From Comamonadaceae bacterium (GTDB lineage: Bacteria; Pseudomonadota; Gammaproteobacteria; Burkholderiales; Burkholderiaceae_C), in contig JAIXUG010000005.1 in NCBI GenBank assembly GCA_027484105.1, forward strand, positions 310,001 through 374,000: DNA of 64,000 bases. Reading direction: 5' to 3'. This document shows positions 7,329-16,178 of this stretch, piece by piece. The notes under the pieces are model-generated. The model was not told the DNA's origin. It worked only from the letters and a program-made list of their open reading frames with translations, and did no database searches. Position 1 is the stretch's first letter. Each line of letters starts with the position of its first letter. The translations under genes and the position numbers were made by a program.

Positions 7329-8165
7329 CTAGGCCGTCACGATCCAGCCTTCCAGCGGATCACACGGCGGCAAGCCGTATTGCGGGTGACCCGCTTCGTG
7401 CCGTTGCTGCGCCCAGGCCGCTTGCATCAGGCACAAGGTGGCGTCGAGGCTGTCGCCGCTCGCGTCATCGGCCAGACGCCCCAGCAGGGCGTTGCTGGCC
7501 ACCAGGCGCAGGCCCAGCCGGGTATCGCCGCGTTCCAAAGCGCTCAGCAGTTCACGACGTGCCAGCAGTCGCTCAGGGGTTTGTTTGGCTTTGTCGTCGC
7601 TCTTATAGCTTTGGTTGCCCAGCACCTCACGCGCCAGCAGGCCGGGGTAGGCCTCCAGCGCCACACGACGGGCATCGCCCGCATGCAAGCCGGGCAGGTG
7701 CACACCCGCTTGGCGCAACAGGGGCACGCCCGCGTGCAGCATGTAGGCCACGGGCGGGTTGACCCATTTCATGGACGGGCTGGAGCCTGCGGGTTGGTCG
7801 GCGGCGCGGTGGGCAAACTTGCCGCCTGCGGGGCGGGCGTTGCAAAAGGCTGCAAACTGCTCGCGAATTTGGGCGCGCTCCAAGGCGCAGTAATGGTCCA
7901 TGCAGGCGGCCCAGTCGGTGGGCCAGCCCAAGGTTTCGACCAGCTCGCGGGGCAGGCCAAAGGGCAAGTCAAAACCGCCCACCCAGTCGGCAGGCTGCGC
8001 CAACCAGTCGCCGAACGCGGCCAGGGTGTCAAAAGTTTGCAGCGCCTGCAGCTGCACCCTGCCTTGGCAGGCCTGGCCCAGCGCCAGCACAATGGGCTTG
8101 CGTTTGCTGGGGCTGCTGGAGAAGTCGCAGCCGATCAAGTTGGCGGGGGTTCCGGTGTTTGTCAT
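7329..8165 (-). CDS. DUF429 family protein (predicted RNase H-like fold)
   Basis: 278 aa from ATG 8165; a GTG two codons earlier is an alternative. LIGCDFSSSPSKRKPIVLA near the start and GGFDLPFGLPRELVE carry Asp residues expected of an RNase H-like fold. ALEAYPGLLAREVLGNQSYKSDDKAK is the second conserved block, and SGDSLDATLCLMQAAWA the third. This family is widespread and uncharacterised; a nuclease-like role is predicted from fold only. It lies just downstream of the EamA transporter gene on the same strand. Confidence 0.8.
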   Translation of the reverse strand: MTNTGTPANLIGCDFSSSPSKRKPIVLALGQACQGRVQLQALQTFDTLAAFGDWLAQPADWVGGFDLPFGLPRELVETLGWPTDWAACMDHYCALERAQIREQFAAFCNARPAGGKFAHRAADQPAGSSPSMKWVNPPVAYMLHAGVPLLRQAGVHLPGLHAGDARRVALEAYPGLLAREVLGNQSYKSDDKAKQTPERLLARRELLSALERGDTRLGLRLVASNALLGRLADDASGDSLDATLCLMQAAWAQQRHEAGHPQYGLPPCDPLEGWIVTA

Positions 8166-8171
8166 GGCCAC

Positions 8172-9053
8172 TCATCCCAAGCCCAATGCCATGACGCCCG
8201 CGGCGATCAGCACAGCCCCTGCGATGCGCGGGCCCCGGTCTTTCTCGCCCAGCAGGTGGCCGCCGAGCAAAGCGGCAAAGAGCATGGAGACCTCTCGAGC
8301 CGGAGCCACATGCGACAGGGGGGCCACTTGCAAGGCGTACAACACCATCACATAAGACACTGGGCTGAAGATGCCAACGATCAAGGCATAGCGCCTTTGC
8401 TGCAACCACAGCGCCCACACAGTCTGGCGATCACGCAACAAAGTGGGCGTCAGGAAAACGAGGCGCATGAGGTTGCCAAAATAATCGACCAATATGGGTG
8501 ACATCAAGGCCACCTTGACGGCATAGCCATCGACCACGGTGTAACTGGCAATGAACACACCCGTGATGCCTCCGTAAAAAATGCCGGTGCGCACACGCGC
8601 TTGTTGCTGCGGGTCATGCGCGGCCTTCCACAAGCCGGGGCCTCCCGCGATGAGGAACACACCGCCCACCACGCCCAGAATGCCAGCCAGACCCAACGCT
8701 GAGATCTGCTCACCCAGCAAGAAAATCGCCACCATGGACGACAGCAGCGGCCCCGAGCCTCGCGCCAGCGGGTACACCACCGTCAAGTCTGCCTTGCGGT
8801 AGCCACGCAGCAGCACAATGAAATACACGATGTGCAGCAAGGCACTGGCCAGCACCAAGGCCCACTCCAGCAGGCCCCAGGCGGGCACCTGCTTCCAGCC
8901 CACCCACAGGCCCACAGGCGCCCAAAACACCATCAACACCACCGAGGTGAAGGCCACAAAACGAACATCACCCCCCGCTTTTTTCGCGGCGATGTTCCAG
9001 CAGGCATGGATAAAACCTGCCAGAACGACCAGAGCAAGCGCACTCAGTGGCAT
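8172..9053 (-). CDS. EamA/DMT-family inner-membrane transporter
   Basis: 293 aa with about ten hydrophobic segments in two halves, typical of drug/metabolite transporters. Conserved pieces include FIHACWNIAAKKAGG at the N terminus and VYPLARGSGPLLSSMVAIFLLGE, the end-of-repeat motif. VAPLSHVAPAREVSMLFAALLGGHLLGEKD repeats it in the second half. The substrate is unknown; relatives export amino acids or metabolites. A terminator hairpin separates it from the BLUF gene upstream, so it probably has its own promoter. Confidence 0.9.
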   Translation of the reverse strand: MPLSALALVVLAGFIHACWNIAAKKAGGDVRFVAFTSVVLMVFWAPVGLWVGWKQVPAWGLLEWALVLASALLHIVYFIVLLRGYRKADLTVVYPLARGSGPLLSSMVAIFLLGEQISALGLAGILGVVGGVFLIAGGPGLWKAAHDPQQQARVRTGIFYGGITGVFIASYTVVDGYAVKVALMSPILVDYFGNLMRLVFLTPTLLRDRQTVWALWLQQRRYALIVGIFSPVSYVMVLYALQVAPLSHVAPAREVSMLFAALLGGHLLGEKDRGPRIAGAVLIAAGVMALGLG

Positions 9054-9060
9054 GGACGTG

Positions 9061-9081
9061 AAAAAGCCCCTTGCGGGGCTT
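9061..9081 (-). terminator. Intrinsic terminator after the BLUF gene
   Basis: On the minus strand AAGCCCCGCAAGGGGCTTTTT forms a 6-bp GC-rich stem with a GCAA loop and a T run. It lies just past the BLUF stop and before the EamA start, and so closes the nudB-to-BLUF gene run. Confidence 0.85.
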
Positions 9082-9095
9082 GGCGTGAAGCGGGA

Positions 9096-9518
9096 TTAAG
9101 CCCGACCGATGATGGACGCGGTGGCCATCAGCTCTTCCAGCAAGGCCAGCGAGACTTTGCCCGACACGTTGTAAGGGTCCAACTCGGCACGCTCGGAATA
9201 CTTGAGCAGGATATTGGTATTGACGCGCGAGGCGTCGACCTGGCCCATGGTCCAGCCACCAAAGCGGCGCTCCGAAATTTCTTCGTAGTGCAGCAAGACC
9301 ACGTCTTTGTGGCGCGCATCTTTCTGGATGTGGCCGTAAAGCTCACTCACGGCATTGCGTCCACCTTCAATGGCTTGCAAAAAGATGCCGCCGCCATAAC
9401 AAAGGATGCCGGTGATGCCGGTGCTGGGGTTGAATTGACGTGAGCGCGTCAAAATGGCCTCGATGGTCTCAGGGCTGTCATCCACCACACGGCTGGCGTA
9501 AAGCAGGCGTACCAACAT
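9096..9518 (-). CDS. BLUF-domain blue-light sensor, stand-alone
   Basis: 140 aa, essentially one BLUF domain (FAD-binding blue-light sensor) plus a short helical tail. The photoactive residues are all present: Tyr7 in LLYAS, Asn30 in QFNPSTGITG, Gln48 in IFLQAIEGG, and Trp89/Met91 in GGWTMG. There is no fused output domain such as EAL or a cyclase, so signalling must go through a protein partner, as in PixD-type proteins. It starts 2 bases after the folE stop, so it is almost certainly cotranscribed with GTP cyclohydrolase I. Confidence 0.93.
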   Translation of the reverse strand: MLVRLLYASRVVDDSPETIEAILTRSRQFNPSTGITGILCYGGGIFLQAIEGGRNAVSELYGHIQKDARHKDVVLLHYEEISERRFGGWTMGQVDASRVNTNILLKYSERAELDPYNVSGKVSLALLEELMATASIIGRA

Positions 9519-9520
9519 GG

Positions 9521-10249
9521 TCAGTTCTTTCCAGGAATCAATGAGAGGAATTCACGGCGCAAGTTCGGGTCCTTGAGGAAGGCCCCACGCATGACCGAAT
9601 TGATCATCTTGCTGTCCATGTCTTTGACGCCGCGCCAGCCCATGCAGTAGTGGCTCGCTTCCATCACGATGGCCAGGCCATCGGGCTGGGTTTTGCGCTG
9701 GATCAGGTCGGCCAGTTGCACCACGGCTTCTTCCTGGATTTGGGGGCGCCCCATGATCCATTCGGCCAGACGGGCATATTTGGACAGGCCAATCACGTTG
9801 GTGTGCTCATTGGGCAGCACGCCGATCCAGATCTTGCCAATCACCGGGCAAAAGTGGTGACTGCAGGCGCTGCGCACGGTGATGGGGCCGACGATCATCA
9901 ACTCGTTCAGGTGCTCGGCATTGGGGAATTCGGTGATCTCGGGGCCCTCGACATAACGGCCCTTGAACACTTCTTTCAGGTACATCTTGGCCACACGTCG
10001 CGCCGTGTCGCCGGTGTTGTGGTCGTTCACGGTGTCGATGACCAGACTGTCCAACACGCCAGACATCTTGTGGGTCACTTCATCCAGGAGTTTTTCGAGC
10101 TCTCCTGGTTCGATGAATTCAGCGATGTTGTCATTGGCGTGAAAACGCTTGCGGGCAGCCTGGATGCGCTCGCGAATCTTGACGGAAACGGGTACGCCTT
10201 CGTCTTCGGGTGTGGCGGCAGAAGCGGTCATGGCGTCTGATGATTTCAT
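9521..10249 (-). CDS. folE: GTP cyclohydrolase I
   Basis: 242 aa from MKSSDAM; starts 2 codons upstream (MLM) or 6 codons downstream (MTASAA) are possible, since no clear ribosome site decides. It converts GTP to 7,8-dihydroneopterin triphosphate, the first step of tetrahydrofolate synthesis. The zinc and active-site segment SACSHHFCPVIGKIWIGVLP is intact, with GLSKYARLAEWIMGRPQIQEE and MEASHYCMGWRGVKDMDSKM after it. NudB, which acts on the next intermediate, is encoded three genes upstream in the same run. Confidence 0.96.
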   Translation of the reverse strand: MKSSDAMTASAATPEDEGVPVSVKIRERIQAARKRFHANDNIAEFIEPGELEKLLDEVTHKMSGVLDSLVIDTVNDHNTGDTARRVAKMYLKEVFKGRYVEGPEITEFPNAEHLNELMIVGPITVRSACSHHFCPVIGKIWIGVLPNEHTNVIGLSKYARLAEWIMGRPQIQEEAVVQLADLIQRKTQPDGLAIVMEASHYCMGWRGVKDMDSKMINSVMRGAFLKDPNLRREFLSLIPGKN

Positions 10250-10318
10250 TAACATGGGAAAGATCGTAACAGCGATTGATCGTCTCACAACGATCAGGGG
10301 TTTGGCCCCAGTGGCTGC

Positions 10319-11545
10319 TCAATAACGGTGGCCCGTGATGAACAGCGCCAAACGCATCAAGCCAAAGGCCACAAGGTCGCGCAAGCGCTGGCGCCAATGC
10401 CGCTGCATGAAAGACGCGTTGACAGGGTAACTCTGGGTCTCGATGACCTCGCTCAAGCGCTGATGCAAGCGTTGCGCAAACAAGCTTTCAGCCACCACCA
10501 CATTGGCCTCGCGTGCCAACAGCAGACTCAAGGGGTCGAGGTTGGATGAGCCCACGGTGGCCCAGGGTCGATCGTGATGGGCATCCACCACCGCCACTTT
10601 GGCATGCAAAAAGCTGGCGTCGTATTCGTAAATCTCCACGCCCGCCGCCAACAATGCGCCATAAACCGGGCGGGCAGCGTGGTATTGCATGAAGTACTCA
10701 TAGCGCCCCTGCAGCAGCAAGCGCACACGCACACCCCGCCGGGCGGCATGCACCAAGGCCTGGCGCAGCCTGCGACCCGGCAAAAAATAGGCATTGGCGA
10801 TCAAGACGTCATGCCGGGCCAGGCCAATGGCTTTGAGGTAGGAGCGCTCAATTTGGCTGCGATGCAACACGTTATCGCGCAACAACAATGCCGCTCGGCT
10901 GGGCGATGGCGAACCATCGGGCAAAGGCAGCGCCTGCTTTCTGGGCAAGGACAAGCCCGCCGTCTTGAAAGAGCGCCAGGCCATGGGAATTTGACGCTCG
11001 CGTGCATGCTGCGCGCCCTGCAAACGCCACCACAACTGGGACATGCTGTCCTGGATGTGCCCCACCAGTTCGCCTTGTGCACGGACGGCAAAGTCCAAGC
11101 GAGGCCGAGCCAGAGTGCCGTGGCGGGGGTCGTACCAGTCATCGAGTATGTTGATGCCCCCACAAAAAGCCATGCCACCGTCCACAACGCAGAGTTTTCG
11201 GTGCAAACGTCGCCAGCGGCTCGGAATCAGCAAACCCAAAGTGCCCAAAGGGGCATAAACATGACACTCGACCCCTGCTTTTGCAAAACGCAAACGCCAG
11301 ACTTCGGGGAAATTTGGCGTGCCCACACCATCCACCAGCAACCACACCCGCACACCGCGCAACGCCGCACGCTCCAGGGCCTCGGCCACCATGACGGCTG
11401 CCCCATGGACATCAAAGATATAGGTTTCCAGCAACACATGGGATTGCGCTTGGTCCATCGCCTGCACGAGGCTTTCAAAATAGGCCAGGCCGCCTTCAAT
11501 CAGCTCAATCTGATGCCCATCTCGCAATGCGGGGTGATGACGCAT
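10319..11545 (-). CDS. clsB: Cardiolipin synthase B-type phospholipase D enzyme
   Basis: 408 aa from ATG 11545. Two HKD motifs are present: HRKLCVVDGGMAFCGGIN near residue 118 and HAKVAVVD...TVGSSNLDPLSL near residue 315, the signature of two-domain phospholipase D synthases. Length and architecture fit ClsB, which makes cardiolipin or phosphatidylglycerol at the inner membrane. There is no N-terminal membrane pair as in ClsA, but a hydrophobic C-terminal segment (VAFGLMRLALFITG) could anchor it. It follows the EEP-family gene by 2 bases, the common clsB partner order. Confidence 0.93.
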   Translation of the reverse strand: MRHHPALRDGHQIELIEGGLAYFESLVQAMDQAQSHVLLETYIFDVHGAAVMVAEALERAALRGVRVWLLVDGVGTPNFPEVWRLRFAKAGVECHVYAPLGTLGLLIPSRWRRLHRKLCVVDGGMAFCGGINILDDWYDPRHGTLARPRLDFAVRAQGELVGHIQDSMSQLWWRLQGAQHARERQIPMAWRSFKTAGLSLPRKQALPLPDGSPSPSRAALLLRDNVLHRSQIERSYLKAIGLARHDVLIANAYFLPGRRLRQALVHAARRGVRVRLLLQGRYEYFMQYHAARPVYGALLAAGVEIYEYDASFLHAKVAVVDAHHDRPWATVGSSNLDPLSLLLAREANVVVAESLFAQRLHQRLSEVIETQSYPVNASFMQRHWRQRLRDLVAFGLMRLALFITGHRY

Positions 11546-11547
11546 GC

Positions 11548-12303
11548 TCAATCGTTCCAGGCGAATTCAGCCACCAAAGGCAGGTGGTCCGACATGCGCT
11601 GCCAAATGCGCCCCGAAGGCACCATGGCATGCAAGGGCGTCAAGCCGCGGGCATACACATGGTCCAACTGGTTCAGGGGCAAGCGCGAAGGGTAAGTGGG
11701 CGTGGGCTTTTCCCGCCACTCACGAAAACCCGCCTGCGCCATGCGCCGCCCCAGCCCCGTGCCCCAGTCATTGAAGTCACCCGCCACCAGCACCGGCTCA
11801 TGCGCTGGCACGTCTTGCGCAATGTGCTCCAGCAAGAGGGCCACCTGACGCACTCGGCTGGCAGGCACCAAACCCAAATGCACCACCAGCACATGCACCC
11901 GTCGGTCCACAACCTCGACCTGGGTATGCAAAAAACCGCGCTGCTCAAAGCGGTGGTCCGAAATATCGCGGTGTTGGTGTGTCAGCACGGGCCAACGTGA
12001 CAACAAGGCATTGCCATGCTCACCGTGCCGCGTGATGGCGTTGGTGCGGTAAATGGCCTCGTAGCCCTCGGGCGCCAAAAATTCAGCCTGCGGCTGTGCG
12101 GGCCAGTGTGCAAAAAACCTCGCCTCGCGGTGGTTGATCTGACGCACCTCCTGCAAACAAACGATGTCGGCATCGAGCTGTTCGACCGCGTGACCCAGGT
12201 TATGGATCTCCAGGCGTCGCGCAGGCCCCAGCCCCTGCACCCCCTTGTGGATGTTGTAAGTGGCCACCCGCAACACCGGGTGTTCGTGTCGTTCGGGCTT
12301 CAT
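11548..12303 (-). CDS. Endonuclease/exonuclease/phosphatase (EEP) family protein
   Basis: 251 aa from MKPERHEHPV; this ATG overlaps the nudB stop (ATGA), and the track start lies inside nudB. The EEP fold shows VATYNIHKG, VCLQEV, GNALLSRWP, VVHLGLV, GDFNDW and SDHLPLVAEF in order, giving a complete set of Asn, Glu, Asp and His catalytic residues. These metal-dependent hydrolases cut phosphodiesters. A gene of this kind next to clsB is seen in many proteobacteria (YbhP-like), where its role is not settled. Confidence 0.9.
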   Translation of the reverse strand: MKPERHEHPVLRVATYNIHKGVQGLGPARRLEIHNLGHAVEQLDADIVCLQEVRQINHREARFFAHWPAQPQAEFLAPEGYEAIYRTNAITRHGEHGNALLSRWPVLTHQHRDISDHRFEQRGFLHTQVEVVDRRVHVLVVHLGLVPASRVRQVALLLEHIAQDVPAHEPVLVAGDFNDWGTGLGRRMAQAGFREWREKPTPTYPSRLPLNQLDHVYARGLTPLHAMVPSGRIWQRMSDHLPLVAEFAWND

Positions 12304-12770
12304 GGCACACACGAGCGCAAGAACCTGGGCAGCATCAGGATGGCCTCGGCATTCGATGGAGAGAAACACTGGTCTGCCGCTTCATGCCAATCGAGCCACT
12401 GCCATTCGGTGTGCTCTGTCGGACTCAAGGTGATGGGCATTTTTGCAGGCACCATCAAGCCAAAGAGCCGTTCGGTGTTGCGACTCACATCGGGGTGGTA
12501 ACGCCAGCGCCAAGCCGGGTAGATGTCGTACACATTCTCCAACTGCCAATCTTGCAAGTGACATTGCGGATGCGAGGCGTCGATGCCGGTTTCTTCCCGA
12601 ACTTCGCGCATCGCGGTTTCAGACCAACTCTCGGCACTGTGGTCTTTGCTGCCCGTGACCGACTGCCAAGTGCCCGCGTCGGCTCGGCGAATGAGCAGCA
12701 CCTCGCGCTTGGGGGTATGGATGACCACCAACACGGATTCCGGGATCTTGTAATTCATTTCAGTCACCAT
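12300..12770 (-). CDS. nudB: Dihydroneopterin triphosphate diphosphatase (Nudix)
   Basis: 156 aa, close to E. coli NudB. The Nudix box is GSKDHSAESWSETAMREVREETG. NYKIPESVLVVIHT at the start and ENVYDIYPAWRWRYHPDVSRNTER are specific to NudB rather than general MutT proteins. It removes pyrophosphate from dihydroneopterin triphosphate, the step after FolE. A second ATG four codons in (MNYKIPES) could be the real start. First gene of the nudB-EEP-clsB-folE-BLUF run. Confidence 0.92.
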   Translation of the reverse strand: MVTEMNYKIPESVLVVIHTPKREVLLIRRADAGTWQSVTGSKDHSAESWSETAMREVREETGIDASHPQCHLQDWQLENVYDIYPAWRWRYHPDVSRNTERLFGLMVPAKMPITLSPTEHTEWQWLDWHEAADQCFSPSNAEAILMLPRFLRSCVP

Positions 12771-12808
12771 GCCATTCTAGGCAGCCCAGGTCTTGATAGG
12801 ATGACGGC

Positions 12809-13432
12809 ATGTTGCCCTCCCCCACGTCCACCGGTTCAGCAGCCTGCGCCCCACTGCTGGTCGCCCACCAGTTGAGTGGTGGACCGCCTGACCATGTGGT
12901 CATTCGTCAGCTGAATGCCGCATGGTCTGCTGGGCTGCACTGGATCTGTGGCGACGAGGGCTGTGGCAAAACCAGTTTGTTGCGCTTGCTGGCGGGCGAT
13001 CTGCCAGCCCAGAGCGGTCGCGTGCAAGCGCCCCCAGGTGGTGTGTTTTGGGTCAACCTCAAAGGCAAAGAACACGACCCCACGACCGTGCAAGGGTGTT
13101 GGCAACAACTGCAAGCCTCTTACCCCCATTGGCAAGTTGAGCTGCAGCAAGAGCTGGAAGCAGCGCTCGACATGGGGCAGCACCGCCACAAACCGCTGTA
13201 CATGCTGTCCACTGGCAGCCGCCAAAAAGTCATGCTGGTCGCCGCCTTGGCGTCGGGTGCCACGGTGACCTTGCTGGACCAGCCCTTTGTCTCCCTTGAC
13301 CAACTGTCGATCCGGGTGGTCAAAGACTTTTTGTCTGAAGCGAGCCAGCACCCCAGCCGCGCCTGGATTGTGGCGGACTATGAAGTCCCGCACGAATTGA
13401 CTGTGACCAGTGTGCTCCATCTCACCAACTGA
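12809..13432 (+). CDS. ABC-type ATPase with non-canonical catalytic residues, no permease nearby
   Basis: 207 aa. The Walker A motif GDEGCGKTS is clear, and LSTGSRQKVMLVAAL stands in for the LSGGQ signature. Walker B reads ATVTLLDQPF, so the usual catalytic Glu is Gln. At the switch position, normally a His, the sequence reads WIVADYEVPHE. Both changes are expected to weaken ATP hydrolysis. It may bind ATP as a switch, or be a diverging relic; the frame is intact. No membrane partner gene is adjacent. It is transcribed away from nudB and towards the RRM gene. Confidence 0.82.
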   Translation: MLPSPTSTGSAACAPLLVAHQLSGGPPDHVVIRQLNAAWSAGLHWICGDEGCGKTSLLRLLAGDLPAQSGRVQAPPGGVFWVNLKGKEHDPTTVQGCWQQLQASYPHWQVELQQELEAALDMGQHRHKPLYMLSTGSRQKVMLVAALASGATVTLLDQPFVSLDQLSIRVVKDFLSEASQHPSRAWIVADYEVPHELTVTSVLHLTN

Positions 13433-13652
13433 CTGCTGAAGACCTTCACCTTTGAGAAGTCAGGGCAAAACAGTCGCGCCCCGCCAGAATTAGGGCCTTT
13501 CAGCGCTATGCCCCATAATGCGTGCGTGCACGTCATGAAAAACGGCACTAGTCAGGTGATCGGTCAGTTTCGCGCGCTACGGCGGCAGTTCTCAGTTTGT
13601 TGTGCTTTCGGGACCCCATCGCTTTGTTTTTTTGTATTTCTGAGGAGTCCCC

Positions 13653-14069
13653 ATGGGCAATAAACTTTACGTCGGCAATTTGCCGTACAGCGTTCGCGAC
13701 GAAGACCTGCAACAGGCTTTTGGCGAATTTGGCGCCATCACCAGCGCCAAAGTCATGATGGAGCGTGACACTGGCCGCTCCAAAGGCTTTGGTTTTGTGG
13801 AAATGGGCAGCGATGCCGAGGCACAAGCCGCCATCAACGGCATGAATGGCCAATCTCTGGGTGGCCGCAGCATCACCGTGAACGAAGCCCGTCCGATGGA
13901 GGCACGTCCTCCACGCACAGGTGGCTTCGGTGGTGGTGGCGGTTACGGCGGTGGCGGCCGCTCCGGTGGCGGTGGCTACGGTGGCGGTGACCGCTCCGGC
14001 GGCTACGGCGGTGGCGGCGATCGCTCCGGCGGTGGCGGCTACGGCGGTGGTGGTCGCGGCGGCTACTGA
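13653..14069 (+). CDS. Glycine-rich RRM RNA-binding protein
   Basis: 138 aa. Residues ~3-80 form one RRM with RNP2 (KLYVGNLPY) and RNP1 (SKGFGFVEM). The remainder is a low-complexity tail of GGGGYGGG and DRSGG units, encoded by GGY-rich tandem DNA repeats. Proteins of this design are often cold-induced and bind single-stranded RNA. A GAGGAG ribosome site precedes the ATG. The 220-base upstream gap, with no ORF, would allow a long structured leader as in cold-shock genes (inference). A strong terminator follows. Confidence 0.93.
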   Translation: MGNKLYVGNLPYSVRDEDLQQAFGEFGAITSAKVMMERDTGRSKGFGFVEMGSDAEAQAAINGMNGQSLGGRSITVNEARPMEARPPRTGGFGGGGGYGGGGRSGGGGYGGGDRSGGYGGGGDRSGGGGYGGGGRGGY

Positions 14070-14143
14070 GCCCTGCACCCCTTCAACGGCTTGAATGCCG
14101 TTGTCAAATTTTGGGTTCAGCCTCACGGCTGACCACCAACATC

Positions 14144-14178
14144 AAAGGCTTCAAGACTTCGGTTTTGAAGCCTTTTTT
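14144..14178 (+). terminator. Intrinsic terminator after the RRM gene
   Basis: AAGGCTTCAA and TTTTGAAGCC form a ~10-bp stem around GACTTCGG, followed by TTTTTT. It lies 75 bases after the RRM stop. Confidence 0.9.
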
Positions 14179-14267
14179 GTGGGCCAGTCACAACTTGTCA
14201 AAACAGCCATGCGTTTGAGCCGTCTTCCGCCTTGGGCTGACGAAGGCCCACACATTTGACCCACCAA

Positions 14268-14297
14268 CGACAACGCCACCCGAAGGTGGCGTTGTCG
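14268..14297. terminator. Perfect 13-bp hairpin between the RRM gene and aspS
   Basis: CGACAACGCCACC and GGTGGCGTTGTCG pair perfectly around CGAA. It sits 22 bases past the aspS stop on the minus strand and converges with the RRM terminator. No long T run follows on either strand, so it may serve as an mRNA 3'-end structure as well as a terminator. Confidence 0.65.
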
Positions 14298-14318
14298 TTT
14301 GGCAGGTTGGAGCGCAGC

Positions 14319-16133
14319 TTATGCGGCTTTGGCCGTGTCCACGTTGCGCAACTTGATGTGCAATTCGCGCAGCTGCTTTTCGTCCACCGGGCTGGGCGCT
14401 TGCGTGAGCAAACACTGCGCACGTTGGGTCTTGGGGAAGGCGATCACGTCGCGGATCGATTCGGCACCGGTCATCAAGGTCACGATGCGGTCCAGGCCGA
14501 AGGCCAAGCCACCGTGTGGCGGTGCACCGTATTGCAGGGCGTCGAGCAAGAAGCCGAACTTGAGCTGGGCTTCTTCGGGCGTGATCTTCAAAGCGTCAAA
14601 CACTTTTTGCTGCACGTCTGCGCGGTGGATACGCACCGAGCCGCCGCCCATTTCCCAGCCGTTCAAGACCATGTCGTAGCCCTTGGAGATGCACTTCTCG
14701 GGGGCGGTGACCATCCAGTCTTCGTGGCCGTCTTTGGGCGCGGTGAAGGGGTGGTGCACGGCGGTGTAGCGTTGGCTTTCGTCGTCGTATTCGAACATCG
14801 GGAAGTCCACCACCCACATGGGGGCCCAACGGTCTTCGAACAAGCCGTTCTTCTTGCCGAACTCGCTGTGGCCGATCTTGATGCGCAAGGCGCCGATGGC
14901 GTCATTAACAATCTTGGCCTTGTCGGCCCCGAAGAAAATCAGGTCGCCGTTTTGCGCACCGGAGCGCTCCAACACCGCATTCAATGCAGCGTCGTGGATG
15001 TTCTTGACGATGGGCGACTGCAAACCATCACGGCCTTTGGACAGGTCGTTGACACGGATGTAAGCGAGGCCCTTGGCCCCGTAGATCTTGACGAACTCGG
15101 TGTACGCGTCGATCTCGCCACGGCTGATGCCACCGCCCTCGACCGAGCCGCCCGGCACACGCAGGGCCACCACGCGGCCACCCTTCATGTTGGCCGCGCC
15201 CGAGAACACCTTGAAGTCCACATCGCCCATGACGTCGGTGACTTCGGCAAACTGCAGCTTCACGCGCAGGTCGGGCTTGTCAGAGCCGTACAGGTGCATC
15301 GCATCCTGGTAGGTCATGACGGGGAATTCGCCGAGGTCCACACCGATGGTGTTTTGGAACACGCGTTTGATCATGCCCTGGAACATGTCGCGGATCTCTT
15401 CTTCGGTCAGGAAGGAGGTTTCGATATCGATCTGGGTGAATTCGGGCTGGCGGTCTGCACGCAAGTCTTCGTCACGGAAGCACTTGGTGATCTGGTAATA
15501 ACGGTCATAGCCCGCGACCATCAAGAGCTGCTTGAACAGCTGGGGCGACTGCGGCAAGGCAAAGAACTGGCCATCGTGGACGCGGCTGGGCACCAAATAG
15601 TCGCGCGCGCCTTCGGGCGTGCTCTTGGTCAGCATGGGGGTTTCGATGTCCACAAAGCCGTTTTCGTCCAAGTACTTGCGCACCTCCATCGCCACCTTGT
15701 AGCGCAGCATGAGGTTGTTTTGCATGTAGGGGCGGCGCAGGTCCAGCACGCGGTGCGTCAGGCGTGTGGTTTCGGACAAGTTGTCTTCGTCAATCTGGAA
15801 CGGGGGTGTCACAGAAGCGTTCAAGACGATCAACTCGTGGCAAAGCACTTCGATCTTGCCGCTTTTGAGGTTGTCGTTGGTGGTGCCCTCAGGACGCGCA
15901 CGCACCACACCTTTGATTTGCACACAGTACTCGTTGCGCACGTCTTCGGCCACTTTGAACATGTCGGGGCGGTCGGGGTCGCACACCACCTGCACATAGC
16001 CTTCGCGGTCGCGCAGGTCGATGAAGATCACGCCACCGTGGTCACGGCGACGGTTGACCCAGCCGCACAGGCTCACGGTTTGGCCAGTCAGGGCTTCGGT
16101 CACCAGACCGCAATAGTGGGAGCGCATGGACAT
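14319..16133 (-). CDS. aspS: Aspartate--tRNA ligase
   Basis: 604 aa, typical for bacterial AspRS. The N-terminal OB fold ([26 protein letters not shown]) binds the anticodon. Class II motif 2 is [20 protein letters not shown] and motif 3 [13 protein letters not shown]. The bacterial GAD insertion domain lies between. It charges tRNA-Asp in the cytoplasm. The DUF502 gene is 45 bases upstream on the same strand. Confidence 0.97.
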   Translation of the reverse strand: MSMRSHYCGLVTEALTGQTVSLCGWVNRRRDHGGVIFIDLRDREGYVQVVCDPDRPDMFKVAEDVRNEYCVQIKGVVRARPEGTTNDNLKSGKIEVLCHELIVLNASVTPPFQIDEDNLSETTRLTHRVLDLRRPYMQNNLMLRYKVAMEVRKYLDENGFVDIETPMLTKSTPEGARDYLVPSRVHDGQFFALPQSPQLFKQLLMVAGYDRYYQITKCFRDEDLRADRQPEFTQIDIETSFLTEEEIRDMFQGMIKRVFQNTIGVDLGEFPVMTYQDAMHLYGSDKPDLRVKLQFAEVTDVMGDVDFKVFSGAANMKGGRVVALRVPGGSVEGGGISRGEIDAYTEFVKIYGAKGLAYIRVNDLSKGRDGLQSPIVKNIHDAALNAVLERSGAQNGDLIFFGADKAKIVNDAIGALRIKIGHSEFGKKNGLFEDRWAPMWVVDFPMFEYDDESQRYTAVHHPFTAPKDGHEDWMVTAPEKCISKGYDMVLNGWEMGGGSVRIHRADVQQKVFDALKITPEEAQLKFGFLLDALQYGAPPHGGLAFGLDRIVTLMTGAESIRDVIAFPKTQRAQCLLTQAPSPVDEKQLRELHIKLRNVDTAKAA

Positions 16134-16178
16134 GTTGTACTTTCTGAAAACGCAGTAACAGTTCGAAAAAAGAGAGCT

